Below are positions 17,145 to 24,704 of a stretch of DNA of 64,000 nt, piece after piece. Under the pieces are notes generated by a model. That model was not told the origin of the DNA, searched no databases, and worked only from the letters and a program-made list of their open reading frames with translations. The translations under genes were made by a program, and so were the position numbers. Each line of letters starts with the position of its first letter. Position 1 is the stretch's first letter. The DNA comes from Leucobacter chromiireducens subsp. solipictus. GTDB lineage: Bacteria; Actinomycetota; Actinomycetes; Actinomycetales; Microbacteriaceae. The stretch covers positions 1 through 64,000 of the forward strand of contig NZ_QYAC01000004.1 in NCBI RefSeq assembly GCF_016758195.1. The letters run 5' to 3'.

Positions 17145-18131
17145 GTGCGGAAACCCGTGCTGGGCCCGGACCGGGTGCTGCTGCTCCTGTCGCTCGTCCC
17201 GTACCTGCGTGAACATGGGGCGGTGCCCGTGGCAGAGCTTGCCGAGCGCTTTGACGTGACCCCGGAACTCCTCCGGTCGCTCGTGCGGTTCCTCGGCACC
17301 GCGGGCGTGCCCGGAGAGACGCTGAGCTACCAGGACGAAGACCTGTTCGACATCGACTGGGACGCCCTTGAGCTCTATGACGAGGTCAGCCTGACGCGCA
17401 CGGTCGCGGTGGAGGAGGCCCCGCGGTTCTCGCCCGCGGAGACCGCGGCGCTCGTCGCGGGCCTCCAAGCGATCACGGCGATGCTCCCCGAGGCGGACGC
17501 TGAGCTTGCGCGCGGGATCGCCGCGAAGCTGGGCGCCGCGCTCGGCGGGGCGGAACCCACGATGACCGTGAGCGTCGAGCCGGAAGATCCGCGGGTGCCG
17601 CGCCTCGTTGCCGCGATCGACGCTGGGCAGCCGGTGCAGTTCGTGTACCGCGACGCCGCCGGTGCGACGACGCTGCGGCGCGTCGCCCCGATCGCGCTCA
17701 CACAGCGCGCGGGCGGTTGGTACCTGCGCGCCCACTGCGTCGACCGACAGGCGGAGCGCACCTTCCGCGTGGAGCAGATGTCGGAGCTGCGCGAACTCGA
17801 CGGGGCGATTCCCGCCGATCCGGCACCCGCCGATCCGGCACCCGCCGATCCGGCACCCACCGATCCGGCACCGGGCGCCACGCCCGTGCTCTCCGCGATC
17901 GTCGCTCGGGTCGCGGCCCGCGCCGTGCCCCGGCTCGCCGGATTCCAGCCGACGATCCTGCAGGAGCACGCGGACGGTTCCGTGCAGCTCCGCGTGGACG
18001 CCTGGCACCGGGACACCGCGATCCGACTGGTGCAACTCGCGCCGGGGGAGATCGCGATCGTGTCGCCCGAGTCCGCGCGCGATGCCGTCCGGATGTGGGC
18101 CGATCGCGCGCTCGCGAGCTACGACGCGTAG
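17145..18131 (+). CDS. pafC: WYL-domain transcriptional regulator PafC
   Basis: Partner of PafB in the DNA-damage regulator. The 328-residue protein has an N-terminal winged-helix-like region (AELAERFDVTPELLRSLV, about 27-46), the WYL domain (about 160-210, VQFVYRD and GGWYLRAHCVDRQAERTFRV), and a C-terminal WCX part. An insert of four Pro-Ala-Asp-Pro-Ala-type repeats (about 223-242) separates them and is unusual for the family. The GTG start has GGGGAGG seven nucleotides upstream. The missing tatA gene would normally come next. Confidence 0.9.
   Translation: MRKPVLGPDRVLLLLSLVPYLREHGAVPVAELAERFDVTPELLRSLVRFLGTAGVPGETLSYQDEDLFDIDWDALELYDEVSLTRTVAVEEAPRFSPAETAALVAGLQAITAMLPEADAELARGIAAKLGAALGGAEPTMTVSVEPEDPRVPRLVAAIDAGQPVQFVYRDAAGATTLRRVAPIALTQRAGGWYLRAHCVDRQAERTFRVEQMSELRELDGAIPADPAPADPAPADPAPTDPAPGATPVLSAIVARVAARAVPRLAGFQPTILQEHADGSVQLRVDAWHRDTAIRLVQLAPGEIAIVSPESARDAVRMWADRALASYDA
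17811..17870 (+). repeat. Four tandem 15-bp units inside pafC
   Basis: The unit CCCGCCGATCCGGCA occurs three times exactly and once with one change, encoding Pro-Ala-Asp-Pro-Ala repeats between the WYL and C-terminal domains. Confidence 0.85.
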
Positions 18132-18179
18132 TGCCCCGGCTCACCGGCGACGCGCGACGGGGCGCGCCCCGTCCTGAGA

Positions 18180-18191
18180 TACACTGATCGA
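18180..18191 (+). promoter_or_regulatory. Leaderless promoter of tatC-helY-lnt
   Basis: TACACT (18180-18185) ends 6 nt before ATG 18192, with no Shine-Dalgarno sequence between. Confidence 0.5.
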
Positions 18192-19010
18192 ATGGCACGA
18201 GAGCCTCGCACGAAGCGTTCCCCGGACGGGCGCATGACCCTTGGCGACCACCTGGTTGAGCTGCGCAAGCGCCTCATGATCTCCGCAATCGCGATCGTCG
18301 TTGCGCTCGTCGCCGGCTGGTTCCTCTCGGACTGGGTGTGGGACATGCTGCGCCGCCCGATCGAACAGCTCGGGGAGCAGGGCCGGGACGCGATCATCGC
18401 CTATGGCGACATCACGGGGGCGTTCGACACCAAGGTGCAGATCGCGCTGTTTATCGCCATCCTCATCGCGTCTCCCGTTTGGCTCTACCAGATTTGGGCG
18501 TTCCTTGCCCCCGGCCTCACGAAGCGCGAAAAGCTGTACGGCGTGGGGTTCCTCGGCGCGGCGGTTCCCCTGTTCCTGGGCGGCGCGTTCGCCGGGTGGA
18601 TGGTGATGCCCAACATCGTCCGGCTGCTCGCGAGCTTCCAGCCCGACGAGGACGCGTTTTACCTGCAGGCGCGGCTCTACCTGGACTTCGCCGTCAAGCT
18701 GCTGCTCGCGGTCGGGATCGGCTTCGTCATGCCGGCGCTCCTCGTGATGCTGAACTTCATGGGCGTGCTGCGCGGCCAGTCGATTCTGAAGAGCTGGCGG
18801 ATCGCGATCCTGCTGATCATCCTGTTCGCGGGGATCACGACCCCGGCCGCTGACCTCATGAGCATGTTCCTGCTCGCGGCCCCCATCGCGGTGCTGTATT
18901 TCGCGGCCGCGGGCATCGCGATCCTGCACGATCGTCGGGCGGATAAACGCCGCGCCGCCGAGTTCGCGGAATACGACCTCGATCCCGTAGCCACAAAGGA
19001 CGACGAATGA
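18192..19010 (+). CDS. tatC: Sec-independent protein translocase subunit TatC
   Basis: TatC is the twin-arginine signal receptor of the Tat export pathway. The 272-residue membrane protein has the cytoplasmic N-terminal motif GDHLVELRKR, followed by six predicted helices. The conserved IWAFLAPGLTKREK loop after helix 2 is present. tatA usually lies just upstream in actinobacteria, but only 60 nt separate pafC and tatC here, so TatA must be encoded elsewhere. The TGA stop overlaps the ATG of the helicase gene. The Rieske protein QcrA in this window is a likely Tat client. Confidence 0.95.
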   Translation: MAREPRTKRSPDGRMTLGDHLVELRKRLMISAIAIVVALVAGWFLSDWVWDMLRRPIEQLGEQGRDAIIAYGDITGAFDTKVQIALFIAILIASPVWLYQIWAFLAPGLTKREKLYGVGFLGAAVPLFLGGAFAGWMVMPNIVRLLASFQPDEDAFYLQARLYLDFAVKLLLAVGIGFVMPALLVMLNFMGVLRGQSILKSWRIAILLIILFAGITTPAADLMSMFLLAAPIAVLYFAAAGIAILHDRRADKRRAAEFAEYDLDPVATKDDE

Positions 19011-21274
19011 CCGAGACTGCAGCGCCCACCACCACCCCCGAAGAGACGGCGCTGCAGTTCTTTGCCGGCCGTCTCGACTATCCGCTTGACTCCTTCCAGG
19101 TCACGGCCTGTCAGCGACTCGAAGAGGGACGCAGCGTGCTCGTTGCCGCCCCCACGGGATCCGGGAAAACCACCATCGCCGAGTTCGCGGTGTATCTCGC
19201 GCGCCGTGAGCGCGACGCGCGCATCTTCTACACGGCCCCCATCAAAGCGCTCTCGAACCAGAAGTTCCGGGAACTGTGCGCCGAGTACGGCGAGGACGAG
19301 GTGGGACTCCTGACGGGGGATCTGAACATCCGCGGCGACGCCCCCATCGTGGTGATGACCACGGAGGTGCTGCGGAACATGATCTACGCGGAATCGGACG
19401 CGCTCACGGATCTCGCCTTTGTCGTGCTCGACGAGGTGCACTACCTGGGCGACCGCTTCCGCGGCGCGGTGTGGGAAGAGATCATCCTGCACCTGCCGCG
19501 GGAGGTGCGGCTCGTCGCGCTCTCGGCCACGGTCTCGAACGCCGAGGAGTTCGGCGATTGGATGCACGCGGTGCGCGGCGACACGGACGTGGTGCTCTCG
19601 GAGCACCGCCCCGTCCCGCTCTACCAGCACGTGCTCACGCCCAAGGAGCTGATGCCGCTCTACGTAGGGCGCGACGGCGGCCTCGCGGAGCGCGGGCGGC
19701 TGAACCCCGAGCTGCGGATGTTGGAGGCCGGGGGCCGGGGCTCCGGGCGCGGCGGGCGCGATCGGGCGCGGGGCCGGGCCCCGCAGCGCCGGGGTCGCCG
19801 GGTGTCCCGCGCCGACATCGTGCGTGCGCTCGACGAGACCGAGCTGCTGCCCGCGATCGTGTTCATCTTCAGCCGGAACGGCTGCGATCAGGCGGTGCGG
19901 CAGTGCCTGTTCGAGGGCATCACGCTCACCACCCGGGAGGAGCGCGAGGAGATCCGGCGCATCGCTCGGGCCGAGACGCGCGACATGAGCGAGGAGGAGC
20001 GTCGAGTCCTCGGCGTGCGCGAGTGGATCGCGGGCCTGGAGCGGGGGATCGCGGCCCACCACGCCGGGCTGCTGCCCGCGTTCAAGGCCGTCGTGGAGCG
20101 GCTCTTTCAGCAGCGGCTCGTGAAGGTCGTGTTCGCGACGGAGACGCTTGCGCTCGGCATCAACATGCCCGCTCGGGCGGTCGCGATCGAGCGGCTCGAC
20201 AAGTTCAACGGCGAGCAGCGGGTGCCCCTGACCTCGGGGGAGTACACGCAGCTCACCGGGCGTGCCGGCCGCCGCGGCATCGACGTCGAGGGGCACGCCG
20301 TGGTCGTGTGGAGCGACAGCGTCGAGCTTGAAGCGCTCGCGCACCTCGCCGGGGCGCGGTCGTTTCCCGTGAAGTCCAGCTTCCGGCCCACCCCGAATAT
20401 GGCGGTCAACCTGTTGCAGCGGATGGACGAGGAGCGCGTGCGGGAGACGCTCGAACTGTCCTTCGCGCAGTTCCAAGCGGACCGCGCGGTGGTGGATCAG
20501 GCGCGGGAACTCCGCGCCGAGCAAGACTCGCTCGCCGGATACGACCGGGCCGCCGCGAAGGCACAGGGAGCCGACCGCAAGCGCTGGGAGGATCGGGCCC
20601 GCAAGCTGCGGCGCCGGATCGAGCGCGGCCGTCGCCAGGTTGCCTCGCGCACCGGCACGATCGCGCGCACCTTCGACCGGGTGGTGCACATGCTGCTCGA
20701 ACTCGGGTACCTCGATCGCATCGCGGGCGAACCCCAGGTCACCATCTGGGGTGAGCTGCTGCGACGGATCTACGGCGAACGCGACCTGCTGGTGGCCGAG
20801 TGCCTCCGCGCGGACGCGTTCCGCGGCCTCGACGCCCCCGGCCTCGCGGCGATGTGCTGCGTGCTGAGCTACGAGGCGCGCCGCGACGAGGAAGGCTCAC
20901 CGCGGCTTCCTGGCGGCGCCTTCCTCGCCGCGCACGATCGCGTTCTCGAGATCTGGGAGCGCCTGGACGATCTCGCGGAGCGCTCGCGCCTGCCGCGCAG
21001 CGAAATGCCCGACGCGGGCCTCGCCGGTACGATGCACGCCTGGGCCTCCGGCCAGCCGATCGAACGGGTGCTCGAAGAGGCAGGTCTCGGCGCTGGGGAC
21101 TTCGTGCGCTGGACCAAGCAGACCATCGACCTGCTCGATCAGATCGCACAGGCCTGCGAAGCGGGCGTCCGGGCCGGCCTGACGAGCCCGGACCTCGGGG
21201 ACCTTGCACAGCTGGCACGCTCCGCGAAGCGCTCGGTGCGCCGCGGCATCGTGGAAGCGTCGAGTACGTCGTGA
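19007..21274 (+). CDS. helY: HelY-type superfamily 2 RNA/DNA helicase
   Basis: A 755-residue Ski2/Mtr4-like helicase, homologous in context and motifs to mycobacterial HelY (Rv2092c). Motif I is PTGSGKTT (49-56), motif Ia TAPIKALSNQKF, motif II DEVH (141-144), motif III LSATVSN, and motif VI QLTGRAGRRGID near 420. A low-complexity Arg/Gly insert lies near 245-265. It overlaps tatC (ATGA) and lnt (GTGA) at its two ends, so tatC-helY-lnt form a tight operon. A role in RNA turnover is inferred from the Mtr4 relationship. Confidence 0.92.
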   Translation: MTETAAPTTTPEETALQFFAGRLDYPLDSFQVTACQRLEEGRSVLVAAPTGSGKTTIAEFAVYLARRERDARIFYTAPIKALSNQKFRELCAEYGEDEVGLLTGDLNIRGDAPIVVMTTEVLRNMIYAESDALTDLAFVVLDEVHYLGDRFRGAVWEEIILHLPREVRLVALSATVSNAEEFGDWMHAVRGDTDVVLSEHRPVPLYQHVLTPKELMPLYVGRDGGLAERGRLNPELRMLEAGGRGSGRGGRDRARGRAPQRRGRRVSRADIVRALDETELLPAIVFIFSRNGCDQAVRQCLFEGITLTTREEREEIRRIARAETRDMSEEERRVLGVREWIAGLERGIAAHHAGLLPAFKAVVERLFQQRLVKVVFATETLALGINMPARAVAIERLDKFNGEQRVPLTSGEYTQLTGRAGRRGIDVEGHAVVVWSDSVELEALAHLAGARSFPVKSSFRPTPNMAVNLLQRMDEERVRETLELSFAQFQADRAVVDQARELRAEQDSLAGYDRAAAKAQGADRKRWEDRARKLRRRIERGRRQVASRTGTIARTFDRVVHMLLELGYLDRIAGEPQVTIWGELLRRIYGERDLLVAECLRADAFRGLDAPGLAAMCCVLSYEARRDEEGSPRLPGGAFLAAHDRVLEIWERLDDLAERSRLPRSEMPDAGLAGTMHAWASGQPIERVLEEAGLGAGDFVRWTKQTIDLLDQIAQACEAGVRAGLTSPDLGDLAQLARSAKRSVRRGIVEASSTS

Positions 21275-22974
21275 GCGGGGCGCATGCCACGGGGGCAGTG
21301 ACCGGGGCTGGCTCTCCGCTGAGCACGGCCCCCGTTCTCGGCAGCGCGCGCGCCGACGACGCGCACCCCGACGACGCGCGTGCGCCGCGCAGGCTGCGGT
21401 GGTGGACGTCCCTGCTTGCCGCCGCCGGGGGCGGGCTGGTGCTCGACGCGGCCGGCCCCGGACTGGGATGGTGGCCGCTTGCGCTGCCCGCGGCGGCACT
21501 GATCCTCCTCGCCGTGTGGCAGCAGCGCGCACGGTGGGGCCTGCTCGCCGGCGCCGTCGCCGGGTGCGCGTTCTGGGGTCCGCACATCTCCTGGCTGACG
21601 CTGTACCTGGGACTCGTGCCCTGGGCCGGACTCACCGCCGTGATGACGGCGTGGTTCGCGCTGTTCGGTGCGCTCGTGGCCGCCGGCACGCGCGGGCTTG
21701 CCCGGGCCGCCGTGTTCCGCTCGCGCCCGAACCTGCTCCTCGGGGCGCAGGCGGCGACAGCCGCCGGCCTGTGGGTGCTGCGTGAATCCGTGCAGGGGTC
21801 CTGGCCCTACGGCGGCTTCGCCTGGGGGCGGCTCGCCCACACGCAAGCAACGGGTTGGCTCGCGGAGTCCGTATCGTGGCTGGGGTTTTCCGGGTTGAGC
21901 GGGGCGATCGCCTGCGTCGCGGCCCTCTGCGTGGCGGCCGGAATGGCGGCGTGGGGCGCGCGTGGCGGCGGCCCCGGTGTCCGGACGCGCACGACGGCGG
22001 CCGTCGCGGGCGCCGTCGCGCTGCTCGCGGTGATGATGCTCGTCCCGGCGGCGCCGCTGCCCCAGGACGGCACGCTTCGGGTGGCCGCGATCCAGGGAAA
22101 CTCGAAGTCCGCGATCTTCGATGATCGCGAATCGGGGGCGGTGTTCCGCGATCATGCCCGGGCCACAACGCGCCTGCTCGACGAGCTTGACGCTGCGGGG
22201 GAGCGCGTTGACCTCATCGTGTGGCCCGAGAACAGCGCCGAGTTCGACCTGCCCGGCAACACGCTTCGCGACTTCGAGGTTGCGGGGCTCGCTCGCCGGG
22301 CGGGGGCCCCGATCGTGGCGGGATCGATCCTCCAGGATCCGGACGGCAGCTACACGAACAGCGCCGTGGTGTGGGACGCGCGTGGCGACACGGGCGCGCG
22401 CTACGATAAGCGCTTCCCCGTGCCCTTCGCGGAGTACATGCCGAATCGGGACTTCTTCCACATGCTCGCGCCGGACCTCGTGGACCTGGTGCAGCTCGAA
22501 TACACGGCGGGCACACGGTCCACCGTGCTCGAGCTGGACACGCCCGCGGGCACGGTCGCCGCGGGCCTCGCGATCTGCTTCGACATCATCTTCGACGCTC
22601 AGGCGGATGCGATGGTGGACGGGGGTGCGCAGGTGATCCTCGCCCCCACGAACAACGCGGACTTCGGGCGTACGGACGAGAGCGCCCAGCAGCTCCAGAT
22701 CGCCCGGTTGCGTGCCACTGAAACGGGCCGGCCGCTCGTGAACATTTCCACTGTCGGCACGAGTGCGGTGGTGTCGCCCGCCGGCGAAACGCTCACCGGG
22801 CTCACTCCCTTCACCGCCGACGCGATGGTCGCGGAGATTCCGCTCGTGAGCGGCACGACGCCCGCGGTGCGTTTCGGTGCGGTGATTGCGGGTGCGTGGA
22901 TGCTGATCGGCGCGATGGGTGCGGCGATCGGTGTGGTGCTCGGCTACGAGCCGCGGCGCTTGCGCAGGAGCTGA
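21271..22974 (+). CDS. lnt: Apolipoprotein N-acyltransferase
   Basis: Lnt adds the third acyl chain to the N-terminal Cys of lipoproteins. The 567-residue protein has a long N-terminal membrane region (about six helices between residues 45 and 265) and a C-terminal nitrilase domain. The catalytic triad is visible: Glu in WPENS near 320, Lys in YDKRFPVPF near 380, and Cys in ICFDIIF near 436. The GTG start overlaps the helY stop. Its 3' end overlaps the 3' end of rbpA on the other strand by 31 nt. Substrates here would include CtaC and the FKBP lipoprotein. Confidence 0.93.
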   Translation: MSGAHATGAVTGAGSPLSTAPVLGSARADDAHPDDARAPRRLRWWTSLLAAAGGGLVLDAAGPGLGWWPLALPAAALILLAVWQQRARWGLLAGAVAGCAFWGPHISWLTLYLGLVPWAGLTAVMTAWFALFGALVAAGTRGLARAAVFRSRPNLLLGAQAATAAGLWVLRESVQGSWPYGGFAWGRLAHTQATGWLAESVSWLGFSGLSGAIACVAALCVAAGMAAWGARGGGPGVRTRTTAAVAGAVALLAVMMLVPAAPLPQDGTLRVAAIQGNSKSAIFDDRESGAVFRDHARATTRLLDELDAAGERVDLIVWPENSAEFDLPGNTLRDFEVAGLARRAGAPIVAGSILQDPDGSYTNSAVVWDARGDTGARYDKRFPVPFAEYMPNRDFFHMLAPDLVDLVQLEYTAGTRSTVLELDTPAGTVAAGLAICFDIIFDAQADAMVDGGAQVILAPTNNADFGRTDESAQQLQIARLRATETGRPLVNISTVGTSAVVSPAGETLTGLTPFTADAMVAEIPLVSGTTPAVRFGAVIAGAWMLIGAMGAAIGVVLGYEPRRLRRS

Positions 22975-23297
22975 AGCCGCTCCTCCAGCAGTTCTTCGAG
23001 CTCTTCGCGCGTGCGGCGTTCGATGAGCATGTCCCACGGGGTGCGCTGCGAGGACTCCTTCTCCTCGAACTCGGCGCGCGCGGTGCGACCCGCCTCGTCA
23101 TCCAGGAACCCGAGTTCGCCACTCTTTTGGTCGAGCCATTCGGCGGGCGGCTCGGCGTCCGCGTCGAAGAGCACCGAAAAGCGGGTGCCCCGGTCGGTCA
23201 GGTATTCGACGGTGCGACGCGGCGAGAGCTCCACGCCCTCTTCGCCCTGCAGGCTGGTCGCGCCGATGCGCGTCCCGCGAAGTGTTCGATCGGCCAT
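22944..23297 (-). CDS. rbpA: RNA polymerase-binding protein RbpA
   Basis: RbpA is an actinobacterial transcription factor that binds RNA polymerase and the principal sigma factor and stabilises open complexes. The 117-residue protein has the family layout: an N-terminal tail (MADRTLRGTRIGATS), a core domain with ELSPRRTVEYLTDRGTRFSV, a basic linker, and the sigma-interacting helix containing RTPWDMLIERRTREELEELLEERLQ. ATG 23297 has AGGAGG upstream; the frame continues upstream without features. The gene is convergent with lnt and overlaps it. RbpA acts in the promoter opening on which the TANNNT promoters noted here depend. Confidence 0.95.
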   Translation of the reverse strand: MADRTLRGTRIGATSLQGEEGVELSPRRTVEYLTDRGTRFSVLFDADAEPPAEWLDQKSGELGFLDDEAGRTARAEFEEKESSQRTPWDMLIERRTREELEELLEERLQLLRKRRGS

Positions 23298-23531
23298 GCT
23301 GGACCTCCTCACCTTCGGGGCCGGTCTGGACGGCCCCTCCCGTGCCTCGCAGCCTACTCCGTCGGGCACCCCCGCCGAAAGCCCCCCTGGAGCGAACCGG
23401 AGGCGCGGCCGTGGGGCTGGACACGGGGCCGGACACGGGACTGGCGCGCGACTTCGCCCGGTCATGCCCCGGGGGCGCGCCCGCCTCCACTACCCTGGAG
23501 TACGTTCACTTCGTCGATGTGAGGAGCACTA

Positions 23532-24293
23532 GTGACACAGAATCTTGAGCCGGGAAGTCTTTCCGGCCGCCGCGCGCTCGTAACCGGTTCGTCCCGCGGG
23601 GTCGGGGCCGACACGGTCCGGATCTTCGCCGAGGCCGGGGCCGACGTCGTCGTGAACTTCCGGAACAAGGCGCCCCGCGCCGAGAAGCTCGCCACGCAGC
23701 TCCGTGAACTCGGCGTGCGCGCGCTCGTGCAGGGGGCGGATCTCACGGATCCGGCCTCGGTGGCGGGCATGATGGACGCGATCCGCGAGGAGTTTGGCGG
23801 GCTCGACATCCTCGTCCTGAACGCATCCGGTGGCATGGAGGGCGGCATGGCCGAGGACTATGCGCTCCAGCTGAACCGGGACGCGCAGCTTTCCGTGCTC
23901 GAGGCGGCACTTCCGCTGATGGCTGAGGGGGGTCGCGTGGTGTTTGTGACGAGCCACCAGGCGCACTTCATCAACACCACGCCCACGATGCCCGAGTACG
24001 AGCCTGTGGCGCGCTCGAAGCGTGCCGGCGAGGACGCGCTGCGCGAGCGCATTCCGGCGCTTGCCGAGCGCGGCATCGAGTTCGCCGTGGTCTCCGGGGA
24101 CATGATCGAGGGCACCGTCACCGCGACCCTGCTCAACCGCCTGAACCCGGGCGCCATCGAGGAGCGCCGCGAGCAGGCCGGACGCCTGTACAACGTCGCG
24201 GAGTTCGCGGCCGAGGTCGCCCTCGCCGCCGTCGAGCCCGTCCCCGCGGACCACACCCGCCTCGTGGGGGACACGAGCAGCTTCGGCGGCTAA
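23532..24293 (+). CDS. SDR-family oxidoreductase with Tyr-x6-Lys active site
   Basis: A 253-residue short-chain dehydrogenase/reductase. The N-terminal Rossmann motif TGSSRGVG is of the classical type. The active-site region reads SHQAHF followed by YEPVARSK, so Tyr and Lys are seven positions apart (Tyr-x6-Lys) instead of the classical Tyr-x3-Lys. That spacing is known from the divergent SDRs such as enoyl-ACP reductase FabI. The start is GTG 23532 with GAGGAG seven nucleotides upstream. It is monocistronic and followed by a large hairpin. The substrate is unknown. Confidence 0.88.
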   Translation: MTQNLEPGSLSGRRALVTGSSRGVGADTVRIFAEAGADVVVNFRNKAPRAEKLATQLRELGVRALVQGADLTDPASVAGMMDAIREEFGGLDILVLNASGGMEGGMAEDYALQLNRDAQLSVLEAALPLMAEGGRVVFVTSHQAHFINTTPTMPEYEPVARSKRAGEDALRERIPALAERGIEFAVVSGDMIEGTVTATLLNRLNPGAIEERREQAGRLYNVAEFAAEVALAAVEPVPADHTRLVGDTSSFGG

Positions 24294-24704
24294 CGCGTCC
24301 CGCACCATTCTTTTCGCGCGGTGCCCCCTCCCGCGCGCGAGCTTCGAAGGGTGAGGTGTGACCGCTTCCGCGTACGGAAGCGGCCACACCTCACCCTTCG
24401 GCGTTTCGGACCGGTGCATGCGGCCGGCCGCGACGTGTTCGATAGTTGGCACGAGCTGGGGCGTGGTTTCAGGTATCGGATTCGACCGCGCTACGGCCTG
24501 CTCGGGCGCGATTTCCGTGGCGAAACGGTTGTGTTTCGGGCGTGTTACGGGCGCGTCAGACCTGCGGTGCCCGGGCGGCATGATCGCATGATCTGCGACA
24601 ACTCCCGGGTGTCCACCGAATGCTCCGCAGGAACTGCGTTCAAGTGGTCAAAACGCCGAAGAAACGAGTGTTAGATTCGAAGTCCCCGAACAGTGAGGAC
24701 CTCG
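24294..24704. other. Intergenic region upstream of gltB
   Basis: About 410 bp without a gene. It holds the large hairpin (separate entry), an inverted repeat CGAAAC-N6-GTTTCG at 24521-24538, a tandem 8-mer GCATGATC at 24578-24593, and a candidate -10 TAGATT at 24672-24677 before gltB. Its AT content is higher than the flanking genes. The short frames here show no domain. Confidence 0.6.
24345..24400. terminator. Long hairpin after the SDR gene
   Basis: Arms of 26 bases (24345-24370 and 24375-24400) pair with a single mismatch around a CGTA loop. It lies 51 bp past the SDR stop. It probably ends transcription, though only a short T-run (GTTTC) follows. Confidence 0.65.
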
